64,000 nucleotides of DNA from positions 307-64,306 of the forward strand of contig NZ_JPRD01000028.1 of NCBI RefSeq assembly GCF_000817815.1, given 5' to 3'. Position numbers and translations under genes: made by a program. Below the pieces are notes generated by a model. That model did not search any database. It saw only the letters and a list, made by a program, of their open reading frames with translations, and was not told where the DNA came from. Shown piece after piece: positions 18,012-28,955 of the stretch (the first letter of the stretch is position 1; each line of letters opens with the position of its first letter). This stretch comes from Vibrio owensii CAIM 1854 = LMG 25443. GTDB taxonomy: Bacteria; Pseudomonadota; Gammaproteobacteria; Enterobacterales; Vibrionaceae.

Positions 18012-19751
18012 ATGGATGCACATCGTTCTACTTACACTGAAACAAAACTTCGCAACGCTGCAATTGTGATGGCGCCAGACAGGCTAGGGGCTATGCACCA
18101 AAATCGAATCAGCTTTGTGCGAAGCTTGATCCGAAAAATGGCGAGTCAGGAATGGCAAGTGAGCAAACATGAGTGGCAATTGTGTCCATGCGGTTTTGGT
18201 CATGTGATTTACAAATTAGCGACGCCGGAACACGTTTATCACTTGGTTGTGTTTTGCGATGAAATTGCTGATGAAGAGCGTAACGACCGAGTCATTGCTG
18301 AGAAATGGGACGTAACCTTTGCGTTGGTCAAAGGCGAGGTTAATGTTGAACTGTTAGAGCAACTTCGAGCCAATGTACCTTTGCAAGAAGCGGGGCGCAA
18401 TCCAAACAACGTGCTTGTTCTTGCTCGTGCGAATAAGAGCGTTCGTGTGTTTGAGCACATTGTAAATTCGCTTTCTAAAGGTGAGCAGCCAGAGCCTTCA
18501 GAGCTGGCAGAAGTGGGGTATATCCTAAGAACCACCGCCGTTTATGGTAACGGTAAATTTGGCATTGCCGATTTTAAACTGCTAGAGAACAACCCTGATT
18601 TCAACCAGTCATTTAGTGCACAGATGTGTGCCGTTTATATGCTACGTGAATTCAGCTTAGATTGGGTTCATTACCTTGCTGCGCAAAAGGGCGGAGATAA
18701 CGCCATTGCACTTCACAAAGGTTTGCAGCGCTATCTTGGTGTGGGGAATGCAACTGGCTTGGGTATGGCGCCATATTTAATCAATCATCCATGCATCGTC
18801 GACCAATGGATGACATCACGTGAGCGTGCGATTGCCAACGTGATTGCTATGCCATGTGAACCTACCGAGCTGGAGCAACCATTAAAAGCTCTGCTTAAAA
18901 AAGCACAGCGACACTTAGAGCAAGTGATAACAATCAATGAACATCAAGATCAGCTTAACCATCAAGCCATTGCTGATCTCCAAGCGCTACAAATCAACTT
19001 AAATGCTTTGATGGCAGAGCATTCGAATTGGGCAAGCTTGATCAAACAAACCACAACAATGAGTTTGGAAGCCCAAGAAATCCTAACTTCATGTTTGATC
19101 GAGCTTTACCCGTCTTTGGTTGATGAATTTGAAAACCAAATGAACACCGACGAATCACTCTCTATTCCAGGCGGAAAAAGCGTTCAAGATGTTTTGCAAA
19201 TACTAGAGAGTAAGTACCGATGGTCAATCGATGCTGACTACACGTTACCAGAGAACAACTATTGGTTCTGGTATCGCTCGCAAGACAAAGAAGAACCAAG
19301 GCTAGGCGTTCGTGGAGAAGAAATCGGTGAAGAACGTGAGTTGCCACTCGATATAGGGCGACAAGTGAACCGCCTCTACCATGCGCTGCAAACGTGCCAG
19401 CCAGAAACATCGTTGGCGGAGTTCTTACTGCAGCATCCGCAGTATCGTGCAATCACTCGTCGTGTATGGACGCTCGGCAACCGAGAAATGGGTGATATCC
19501 AGATGAACGTGCTACGTGAAGACGCACTGCCTATGCATCTACTGCGTTGTAAGTTGGCTATCTTTGGGGCGACCAAGTTCGATCCACGTTCAGACCGATG
19601 GGTGCGTGTGACCTTCTTTCAAGGCGCACCGCTGCTTGATGAGATTCAGGACCCGCGTTTCAGCGATACGTGGATTTTCCCAACTATGCCAGAGCGTGAA
19701 GAAATCGCGCAAAGCGACAATCAAAAAATCAGTGGAGGTTTTGCATCATGA
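18012..19751 (+). CDS. conserved protein of unknown function, operon-linked
   Basis: I do not recognise this 579-residue protein. It has no signal peptide or membrane segment. Residues about 50-60 hold LCPCGFGH, a possible metal-binding Cys-x-Cys-x3-His; about 300-350 is a helical region with likely coiled coil (QRHLEQVITINEHQDQLNHQ). The rest is mixed and soluble. Its stop overlaps the next gene by 4 bp, so the two products are probably partners. Starts at GTG 18000 or 18003 are possible; ATG 18012 is preferred, with GGTGAG just upstream. Its constant company with a BCCT transporter and M19 protein here suggests a cytoplasmic role in the same catabolic pathway. Confidence 0.75.
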   Translation: MDAHRSTYTETKLRNAAIVMAPDRLGAMHQNRISFVRSLIRKMASQEWQVSKHEWQLCPCGFGHVIYKLATPEHVYHLVVFCDEIADEERNDRVIAEKWDVTFALVKGEVNVELLEQLRANVPLQEAGRNPNNVLVLARANKSVRVFEHIVNSLSKGEQPEPSELAEVGYILRTTAVYGNGKFGIADFKLLENNPDFNQSFSAQMCAVYMLREFSLDWVHYLAAQKGGDNAIALHKGLQRYLGVGNATGLGMAPYLINHPCIVDQWMTSRERAIANVIAMPCEPTELEQPLKALLKKAQRHLEQVITINEHQDQLNHQAIADLQALQINLNALMAEHSNWASLIKQTTTMSLEAQEILTSCLIELYPSLVDEFENQMNTDESLSIPGGKSVQDVLQILESKYRWSIDADYTLPENNYWFWYRSQDKEEPRLGVRGEEIGEERELPLDIGRQVNRLYHALQTCQPETSLAEFLLQHPQYRAITRRVWTLGNREMGDIQMNVLREDALPMHLLRCKLAIFGATKFDPRSDRWVRVTFFQGAPLLDEIQDPRFSDTWIFPTMPEREEIAQSDNQKISGGFAS

Positions 19752-20479
19752 TCGTCTCGCATAACGAGCTGGTAGCAGCAGTAAACAAAGCTTTTCTTGG
19801 TATGCGCCGTCATTGCGGTGAAGCTGATGTGATTGCCAATATGGTTGCGGATCTGCAAATGGTGGGTTTGCACGGCGTGCGTCACTTCAACAACGCCAGC
19901 CTGTTTCTCAACTTAGATTCAGATTGCGCGGTCAGCATTACGAGTAACACGGACTCTCATATCGAAGTTGAGTTACACAATGGCAGTATCGCCTGTCATT
20001 TACCTGCGGTGTTGGATTTTGCGCTTGAGAAAATGGTCAGCAGCAAGAGCGTTACCATCACACTGAAACAATGCCACAATCGCTGGTTAGCATTTAGTGA
20101 GCTAGTTAGGCTCTCTGCCAAAGGCATTGCATGCCGTGCTCAGTGGGTTAATGGCACTAGTCCAAAGCGAACTTTGTATGTGTTAAACCGTGGGCGGATT
20201 GCACCAGAGGTATTCTTTTCTGACCAGATTGAAGATAACAGTACCGACTATCACAGTATGACGATAGAGCTTGCCGTAACGGATTTTGATATCGAAGCGA
20301 GCTCTCAAGGTTACGCAATTCATATTGATGGTGAAGAGCTGAGCCGTGCGCAGAAAACATCATGGGAAGAGGGCATCTTTGTTGAGGACGCAGAGTGGAA
20401 CGCGCTTAAACAAACTGCCACGGTTTTCCTTGTCGAGAACAGTGAACGCTCGGTACAAGGTGCTGGCGAATTAGCCTGA
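19748..20479 (+). CDS. DUF3726-like protein
   Basis: A 243-residue soluble protein. The N-terminal pattern SHNELVAAVNKAFLGM with a following helix-rich stretch, and the C-terminal FLVENSERSVQGAG, resemble the DUF3726 family as I remember it; I cannot confirm this by search. No catalytic motif is evident. It starts within the last codons of the preceding gene (ATGA overlap) with GGAGG at 19733-19737, implying coupled translation and possibly a complex. It ends the operon, followed by a terminator. Confidence 0.65.
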   Translation: MIVSHNELVAAVNKAFLGMRRHCGEADVIANMVADLQMVGLHGVRHFNNASLFLNLDSDCAVSITSNTDSHIEVELHNGSIACHLPAVLDFALEKMVSSKSVTITLKQCHNRWLAFSELVRLSAKGIACRAQWVNGTSPKRTLYVLNRGRIAPEVFFSDQIEDNSTDYHSMTIELAVTDFDIEASSQGYAIHIDGEELSRAQKTSWEEGIFVEDAEWNALKQTATVFLVENSERSVQGAGELA

Positions 20480-20508
20480 TATTGATGCATTAACGAATTA
20501 AAGTGTGA

Positions 20509-20532
20509 GGCTGCCCAAGGGTAGCCTTTTTT
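20509..20532 (+). terminator. intrinsic terminator of the RidA-BCCT operon
   Basis: Stem GGCTGCCC (20509-20516) / GGGTAGCC (20519-20526) with one G-T pair and a minimal loop that must open, followed by TTTTTT at 20527-20532. Confidence 0.8.
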
Positions 20533-21311
20533 ATTGTCCTAACCTTGCTCTCTGGTTTATGTGTCTTTAACCTCGTTTATAATATTAAATATAACGTTTT
20601 TGATTCATTATTATTACATTGGATTTATTTGTTTTTGTTCTAACCAATAAATATGAGCGTTGTTATTATTGGTCTCGCCAAATTTTTTCTGTTACCTATT
20701 GTTTAAAACGTTGTTTATTATCATCTCATTTGTAATTTATCTATTCATAATTAATGCCTTTATATTCTGTTTGCTGTTGTTCTTGGAAAATACCCTTTAT
20801 TTTAATGTGGAATTTGGTGGGCGGTATAAACTATAGTATTACTTGATCCTTTCAATTAAATAGGCTCCAGTGCTGTTAAAACTCTTGCTTTATAGGCGTT
20901 TATTCAATTGGGATGGCATTCATTCTAAGTTCAAATGCAATATTTGAATTTTGATTGTTATATTTGAAATCATAAAGTTAATTGTGCTAAATTCCCCGTC
21001 CAGCCTAAGGCTACTCCTCATTGTATTCATCTAATCATTTAGTCGTAGTAGTATTGTTTGTTTATAATTAGATAAAATAAACAATATTTTTAAACAAAAA
21101 TATCTAGTGATAAAAATAGTATTTCTTGATTTTATAAATGAGATCTTCTTTCCTAAAAAAAGCCATTGAAATAAAATTGTAATTTTCATTTTTACCAGTT
21201 TCATGGATTTATTTAATTGATGTATCACAACTATTTTATTGATCTTAATTATCGACTCCGGTGTGTTTTTTTCTGATAGATTCGACGCGAACACATCAAG
21301 GAGATAGATAA
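20533..21311. other. AT-rich 780-bp intergenic region upstream of the M4 protease
   Basis: Strongly AT-rich, with no supportable gene; a minus-strand frame at 21031-21294 has the composition of random AT-rich DNA. It presumably holds the protease promoter. TTATTGAT...TATCGACT at 21236-21257 loosely resembles a LuxR/HapR-type quorum-sensing site, but the right half is shifted by one base. Such AT-rich leaders are typical targets of H-NS silencing (inference). Confidence 0.4.
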
Positions 21312-23654
<2,343 letters not shown>

Positions 23655-23669
23655 CAACACAATAGCAAA

Positions 23670-23693
23670 GGGCTCCAGACGGAGCCCTTTTTT
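23670..23693 (+). terminator. intrinsic terminator after the M4 protease gene
   Basis: Stem GGGCTCC (23670-23676) / GGAGCCC (23681-23687), loop AGAC, then TTTTTT. Confidence 0.9.
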
Positions 23694-23725
23694 CGTCAGT
23701 AAGGTTAGTAAAGGAAAATACCAAC

Positions 23726-25252
23726 ATGAAAAAGAGTCTTTTAGCATTGGCATTGTTGAGCAGTACGTTGAGCAGCAGTGTTGTAGCCAATGAATTGACC
23801 GAGCAAGAACAAGTTTGGATCACCACCGATGCGGATGCGTTGGATCTGATTACCAAACACGGAGCCACGGTTTATTCTGATTTCTTTGGTGCTCGTCCCG
23901 CCGTGGTCGCGAAAATATCGCCAGATCAGTTAGCGACGCTATCCAGTCACATGCATCATGAAAAGCATCGCTGTGGTGGTTATATGGTGCATCCAGACAA
24001 AGCCAGTGCATTGAAAGCCGCAACCATGCCAACCACATTGAAGACGTTTACCAAACCGGTGATCAGCCACCATGACACGGTTGAAGCTCTCATCAATCAA
24101 GTAGAGCCGACGAACTTGGTGAAGACCATAGAAGGCATGACGTCATTTACCAATCGTTTTTATACCACCGTTACGGGTGTTGAAGCCTCTGATTGGTTGC
24201 TGGCGCGTTGGAGCCAAGAAATTGAAGGTGTTTCTTATGCTTCTGCGGAACAAATTTCCCATCGCGGATACCCCCAAAAATCCGTCGAAGTGACGTTGTT
24301 GGGTGCGAAATATCCCGAAGAAATTGTTGTCGTGGGTGGGCATCTCGACTCTACAGCTGGCGCATGGACAGAAGAGGGAACCATCTCTCCGGGCGCAGAT
24401 GACGATGCTTCTGGTATTGCAACGGTGACTGAGTCACTTCGCTTAATGATTGCCAGCGGTATCCAACCAGACAGAACCATCAAATTCTATGGCTATGCCG
24501 CAGAAGAAGTTGGGCTGAGAGGCTCGCAAGACATTGTTGAAATGCTGAAAGACGAAAAAGCCAACGTGTTATCCGTTTTGCAATTAGACATGACTAACTA
24601 CAGCGGTTCTGCGCATGATATTACTTTCATCACCGATTATACGGACAGTAACCTGACGGCATTTTTGTCGGAATTGATTGATGTGTACACGCCTGAAGTC
24701 ACCTACCAGTTTGATCGCTGTGGCTATGCATGTTCTGACCATGCCTCTTGGCACAATGCTGGCTATCCGGCGGCCATGCCATTCGAAAGTTTGTTTGAAG
24801 ACTACAACCCGAATATTCATACCCAATTTGATACGTTGGAAAATTCAGACCCGACCGCCTCGCATGCCAGTAACTTTGCCAAGCTTGCTATCGCCTATTT
24901 GATTGAATCAAGCATGGACAGCACGACTGGCGTGACCCCCTTACAAGATGGTGAGCCCGTTGAGAATTTACGAGCAGGCTATGGAGAGGAACAGTTCTTT
25001 AGTTTTGAAACTCAAGAGGAGGGTAAGGTGACCATTTCCTTGTCTGGGCCAAGAAGTGGCGATGCGGATCTCTTTGTGAAATACAACGATCAAGTGTCAG
25101 TCAGCAACTTTGATTGTCGTCCATTCCAAAATGGGAGCAATGAACAATGTGTTCTAAATAAACCGGCAGGAACGTTCAGCATTATGGTGCGAGGTTATCG
25201 TAATTTCGACCAAACCAGCCTTGTTGCGAGATTTGAAAAAACGACCAACTGA
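23726..25252 (+). CDS. secreted leucyl aminopeptidase, M28 family
   Basis: A 508-residue exported aminopeptidase like that of Vibrio proteolyticus. Signal peptide about 1-21, propeptide to about 110, M28 catalytic domain to about 400, C-terminal PPC domain (about 415-505). The co-catalytic zinc ligands are visible: His206 in GGHLDS, Asp in GADDDASG, the Glu pair in AAEEVGLRG, Asp in LQLDM and His in NIHTQFDTLE. It removes N-terminal hydrophobic residues from peptides, complementing the M4 endopeptidase 72 bp upstream. A terminator separates the two, so expression may be partly independent. AAAGGA at 23709-23714 is the ribosome site. Confidence 0.92.
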   Translation: MKKSLLALALLSSTLSSSVVANELTEQEQVWITTDADALDLITKHGATVYSDFFGARPAVVAKISPDQLATLSSHMHHEKHRCGGYMVHPDKASALKAATMPTTLKTFTKPVISHHDTVEALINQVEPTNLVKTIEGMTSFTNRFYTTVTGVEASDWLLARWSQEIEGVSYASAEQISHRGYPQKSVEVTLLGAKYPEEIVVVGGHLDSTAGAWTEEGTISPGADDDASGIATVTESLRLMIASGIQPDRTIKFYGYAAEEVGLRGSQDIVEMLKDEKANVLSVLQLDMTNYSGSAHDITFITDYTDSNLTAFLSELIDVYTPEVTYQFDRCGYACSDHASWHNAGYPAAMPFESLFEDYNPNIHTQFDTLENSDPTASHASNFAKLAIAYLIESSMDSTTGVTPLQDGEPVENLRAGYGEEQFFSFETQEEGKVTISLSGPRSGDADLFVKYNDQVSVSNFDCRPFQNGSNEQCVLNKPAGTFSIMVRGYRNFDQTSLVARFEKTTN

Positions 25253-25285
25253 TCGTAAAGAGCACTTCTCATAAAACTCTTAAAT

Positions 25286-25311
25286 GCCGCATGACACAGT
25301 GCGGCGTTTTT
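25286..25311 (+). terminator. intrinsic terminator after the aminopeptidase gene
   Basis: Stem GCCGCA (25286-25291) / TGCGGC (25300-25305), 8-base loop, then GTTTTT. Confidence 0.85.
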
Positions 25312-25395
25312 GTGAATTCGCTATGAAGGATACGCTCCGCGCTTTGATTCTCGACTACGCTTTGTAGACGATCGCGAGTTGAATAGGAGAAACCC

Positions 25396-25788
25396 ATGAG
25401 CACCTTGCAAATCGATATTGAAGAAAACAAACGCAATGCTATTGCTTTCTATGAGATGGCATATCGAGGAAACCCAAGAAAAGCGGTCGAGCTTTATGTC
25501 GGGGACGAGTATATTCAGCACAACCCATTAGTGGGTAATGGCCCTGATCCTTTTATCGCTTACTTCGAGCGAATGCAGGAAGAGTACCCAGAGAAAGACA
25601 TTACGTTTGTTCGAGCCGTCGCAGAGGGCAATTTAGTGGCGCTGCATACGCACCAAACGTGGCCTGATGACGTGGAATACGTAACGATGGATTTCTTCCG
25701 CTTTGATTTAAACGGCAAGATTGTCGAGCATTGGGATGCCTTGCAAGAAATCCCGAAAGAGTCAGCAAACGGGAACACCATGTACTAA
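25396..25788 (+). CDS. SnoaL-like / NTF2-like protein
   Basis: A 130-residue protein with the alpha+beta cone pattern of SnoaL-like (NTF2 superfamily) proteins: an N-terminal helix with AIAFYEMAYRGNPRKAVELY, the conserved YIQHNPLVGNGPDPFIAYF, and a terminal sheet VTMDFFRFDLNGKIVEHWD. Members include polyketide cyclases and many small-molecule isomerases or hydrolases of unknown substrate. It stands alone between a terminator and an opposing gene. AGGAG at 25387-25391 precedes the start. Confidence 0.82.
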   Translation: MSTLQIDIEENKRNAIAFYEMAYRGNPRKAVELYVGDEYIQHNPLVGNGPDPFIAYFERMQEEYPEKDITFVRAVAEGNLVALHTHQTWPDDVEYVTMDFFRFDLNGKIVEHWDALQEIPKESANGNTMY

Positions 25789-25794
25789 CTTAAC

Positions 25795-25845
25795 GTGCTT
25801 TGCCATGCAATTTAGTAATGTGACAATGTAAGCAAGGCAAAGCAC
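25795..25845. repeat. long inverted repeat between convergent genes
   Basis: A perfect 10-bp inverted repeat GTGCTTTGCC (25795-25804) / GGCAAAGCAC (25836-25845) around a 31-base AT-rich loop. No clear T-run on either strand; it could act as a shared transcript end for the two convergent genes. Confidence 0.5.
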
Positions 25846-25865
25846 TATAAACCGCGTAAAGCTTG

Positions 25866-26660
25866 TTAGCGCTGGTTGTCTAACCACTCACGTGTCACCG
25901 TGTCTAACTCTCGTCCTTCACGACTGATTTTGTAATCCAATTCCGCAATGATGTCGTTTGAGAAACGTAGCGCGTCCAATCTATTCAACTCATCTTGAGT
26001 AAACTTATCTGATTTTTCTTGGCGCAATAGCAAAACGGCTTTATCGACAATACCCAGCAATCCTTTTGGTTCTGCGATTTCTCGAATTGCGTACTTATAG
26101 TGAAGAAATTGAGGCTTCCAAAGTGGCACGACAACCCACTGTTTGTTCTCTACCGCCTTCTCAAATGCAATAAAGCAATCTTCTTCCGTCCCCGTATGGA
26201 AACGGTAACCCGCTTCGGTCAGCGAGTATTCGTCCATCATCTTAATCGAAAAGCGCGTAATGCCCGCTCCAGGGTTGATGCCTTGAATATCAGATTTCAT
26301 CTTCGTCACGACTTCTGGTTTTGTCAGGTCGCTTACTTCTGATACCAGTTCTTCAGGCACGTAATCTGGCACACCCCAAAGCGCGTATGGCTCGTAGTGT
26401 AAGCCCAGTTCTAGCAAGGGTTGTACTTCCTCTACCGATGCTTTGTAAATGCCGTGACTTGATGGTAACCAAGCCGAAGAAAGCATATCGATTTCAGCGG
26501 ATTTGAGTTTTGAAAAGTTCTCTTCATGCGGAGAGTAAACGCGCGCAACCTCAAAGCCCATATCATTGAGCACGTGGCTAACAAGCGATGCGGTAACGCG
26601 GTGGAAAGAGAGGTTAGTGACACCAAGTTTTATCGTTTTTGACGCGTGAGTACCAGTCAT
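25866..26660 (-). CDS. OpuAC-type glycine betaine-binding protein without signal peptide
   Basis: A 264-residue protein of the OpuAC/ProX-like substrate-binding fold (ABC-type glycine betaine transport). Family features include LGVTNLSFHRVTASLVSHVL, EIDMLSSAWLPSSHG and the aromatic-rich KQWVVVPLWKPQFLHYKY near the ligand site. Unusually, the N-terminus (MTGTHASKTIKLGV) has no hydrophobic signal sequence and enters the fold directly, and no permease or ATPase gene is adjacent. It may be a cytoplasmic ligand-binding or sensing derivative, or its true start may have been lost. Upstream is a LysR gene on the same strand, 154 bp away. Confidence 0.8.
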   Translation of the reverse strand: MTGTHASKTIKLGVTNLSFHRVTASLVSHVLNDMGFEVARVYSPHEENFSKLKSAEIDMLSSAWLPSSHGIYKASVEEVQPLLELGLHYEPYALWGVPDYVPEELVSEVSDLTKPEVVTKMKSDIQGINPGAGITRFSIKMMDEYSLTEAGYRFHTGTEEDCFIAFEKAVENKQWVVVPLWKPQFLHYKYAIREIAEPKGLLGIVDKAVLLLRQEKSDKFTQDELNRLDALRFSNDIIAELDYKISREGRELDTVTREWLDNQR

Positions 26661-26814
26661 ACTGAAATCCTTATTATGGAGCAGTGCGAAGGGGAGTCAT
26701 GCACTGCTTTGTGACGGAAATAGTAGGCTTACGGTGAAGAGGGATAAACAGCGCTGTCTTTGAGTCACTGTCAAAAATGATTTGATAATGACACATAGGG
26801 AAAGCGCTGACAGC

Positions 26815-27771
26815 TCAGGAATTGACTTGGTGTTTATTCGATTGTGCTGCGTTTAGCGCATTCACTAACGAAGCTTGAATCAATTTCCCCAACTGGCTCG
26901 CAGCAAATTGATTTGAGTAAAAAAGACCAATCTTCATGGATGGAAGATAGCTGTTCATATCGAATTTGGTGTTGATCGTCGTGTGTTCTGTCGATGCTTT
27001 TTGGGCAAACAAATGATTAACGGGCATTAAGGCATCGGAATGCTTGAGCGTTGTCAGGCAGAGGTTGGCGTTGTCGCTGCGCAGAATAATGTTCGAGCTA
27101 AGTTTGAACTTACGAAGCGTGTGCTCAATTTTACTGTTCTTGGCCGTGAAGTTAGGAATGATGGATACCACGAGTGGATACTGGGAGATTTCTTCCAGAG
27201 TGACAGAGTTATCGCAAAGAGGGTGAGACTTTCGGGCTATCAAACGAAAGTCGGCAGGCAAAACAGACTGGTGAACTAAGTCCTTAGAAACATCTATCGG
27301 ATAATAATTGATGCCAACCTGAATTTTGGTGTTGAGTAATTGTTGTTCCGTGGATTCCGACCAATTGACCAATCGAACCGTGGCATTAGGAAAGTCCTGT
27401 TTTAGTTGCAAATACACGTCATCGGCAAGGGCATAGTACATTGCTGAGCTTATCGCGATGCTGATTTCACCCGAATACGCCTGCGTTGATACTTGGTTGG
27501 AATCAGCATAAATGCTCTCTAGCTCAAGCAGCAACGGGGTGACTCGTGAGACCAATTCATCGCATTTCTCTGTTGGTATAAAGCCTTCTCTCGTACGAAC
27601 AAACAATGGGTCATTAAGCTGCTCACGAAGCTTCTTCAATCCTTTACTCACGGCCGATTGGGTGACGAACAAACGCTCTGCGGTTCTTGCTGTACTTTGC
27701 TCTTCGTGGAGCGTAATCAACAACAGCAATAAGTTTAAGTCTTTATGAATAAACAATTTTTCGTTGAGCAT
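26815..27771 (-). CDS. LysR-family transcriptional regulator
   Basis: A 318-residue LysR regulator. The DNA-binding part is RTAERLFVTQSAVSKGLKKL, followed by NDPLFVRTREGFIPTEK as in the LeuO/NodD-like branch. The effector domain extends to about residue 300. It is divergent from the DUF1254 gene pair, with 122-137 bp between starts, and probably controls them; it could also read through towards the OpuAC-like gene downstream. Confidence 0.88.
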   Translation of the reverse strand: MLNEKLFIHKDLNLLLLLITLHEEQSTARTAERLFVTQSAVSKGLKKLREQLNDPLFVRTREGFIPTEKCDELVSRVTPLLLELESIYADSNQVSTQAYSGEISIAISSAMYYALADDVYLQLKQDFPNATVRLVNWSESTEQQLLNTKIQVGINYYPIDVSKDLVHQSVLPADFRLIARKSHPLCDNSVTLEEISQYPLVVSIIPNFTAKNSKIEHTLRKFKLSSNIILRSDNANLCLTTLKHSDALMPVNHLFAQKASTEHTTINTKFDMNSYLPSMKIGLFYSNQFAASQLGKLIQASLVNALNAAQSNKHQVNS

Positions 27772-27908
27772 CTCGATTCTCTTTTGGAATTAGCGAGGTG
27801 AAAATAAGTCCCTTATGGAATGTTATTGCTTAGGTTAAGGTTGGTCAACAGATAAACATTGGAACCTTAATACTCCTACCTAAAGCACTTAACATGAGTA
27901 CGCTCTCC

Positions 27909-28922
27909 ATGAAAAAGAAACTATTAACGCTTTCACTCTCCACACTTGCCTTAACGGGTGCAAGCCATGTATTGGCTGAAACGCTTGTCCCTGTTACTGA
28001 GAAAAACTACGAGTTTGCGGAATCTGATCTCGCGTTCAAAAACATCACTAAACTGGTTGGGTCTAACAAGTGGTTTCACTTCCCAGGTCTGACGCCTTTG
28101 GATAACCAAACGGTTGTTCGTATGAATCGTGACACCATTTACTCAGGTTATGTGGCTGATTTATCGAAAGGCGGGAGTATTACCATTCCAGACACGGGCG
28201 AGCGTTACATCTCGGTGATGGTGGTGCAAAACGATCACTACATCGACCAAGTTTTCTCGACGCCGGGAACGCATAATATTGAGAGCCAAACTGACTTTGC
28301 GATGATTGTTGCTCGTGTGCAGATAGACCCAAATGACCCTGCTGATTTGCTTCGAGTAAAAGCCATACAGAATAAACTCAAAGTGACGACAGGTTCGCAT
28401 CAAGAGCACATCATGCCGAACTACGATATGACCCAACTTGTCTCTGTCCGTGATGCGTTGACAAAAGAAGGCGCCAAACTGGGCAATCAAAAGAACATGC
28501 AAGGTGCTCATGGTGAGGTGGATCCTCGCATGCATATGTACGGCACCGCCATTGGTTGGGGAATGTTGCCTGATGCCGAAGCGCAATACTTTTCCTACTA
28601 CAGTTCTGGCGAGGTTGCTAATCCAGACAGCTGCTCTCAAGCCACTTACCAAGCACCAAAAGTAAAAGGCAATGGCTTCTACTCTCTGACCTTGTACAAC
28701 CACCAAGGTTACATCGCCTTTGATAAAGCGGTTCTGAACAAAAACAACATCGAGTACAACCAAGATGGCTCATTCACGGTGAACTACGGTCACTGTCCTA
28801 AAGGCGCTAAGAATGCCATGCCAGTGGCGAAAGGGTGGGATGTCATGATGCGAATCTACAAACCGGATCTTACTCAAACGGAATCCTACCAGTTACCAGA
28901 ACCGAAAGTGGTTTCTCAATAA
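27909..28922 (+). CDS. exported DUF1254/DUF1214 protein
   Basis: A 337-residue exported protein: signal peptide MKKKLLTLSLSTLALTG...VLA, then a DUF1254 region (VVRMNRDTIYSGYVADLSKG) and a DUF1214-type C-terminal region (GNGFYSLTLYNHQGYIAFD). The biochemical role of this family is not established to my knowledge. An earlier in-frame ATG at 27894 would add five residues; neither start has a strong ribosome site. It is followed 33 bp later by a divergent paralogue, so the pair is an operon facing a LysR gene. Confidence 0.82.
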   Translation: MKKKLLTLSLSTLALTGASHVLAETLVPVTEKNYEFAESDLAFKNITKLVGSNKWFHFPGLTPLDNQTVVRMNRDTIYSGYVADLSKGGSITIPDTGERYISVMVVQNDHYIDQVFSTPGTHNIESQTDFAMIVARVQIDPNDPADLLRVKAIQNKLKVTTGSHQEHIMPNYDMTQLVSVRDALTKEGAKLGNQKNMQGAHGEVDPRMHMYGTAIGWGMLPDAEAQYFSYYSSGEVANPDSCSQATYQAPKVKGNGFYSLTLYNHQGYIAFDKAVLNKNNIEYNQDGSFTVNYGHCPKGAKNAMPVAKGWDVMMRIYKPDLTQTESYQLPEPKVVSQ

Positions 28923-28955
28923 CTCATCAAACCCTCAGATTTAGGAGTCACCATT

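Noticed and set aside
21031..21294. 87-residue minus-strand frame in the AT-rich region
   Set aside because: Residue composition (Ile, Lys, Leu, Asn) is that of random AT-rich DNA and there is no ribosome site.
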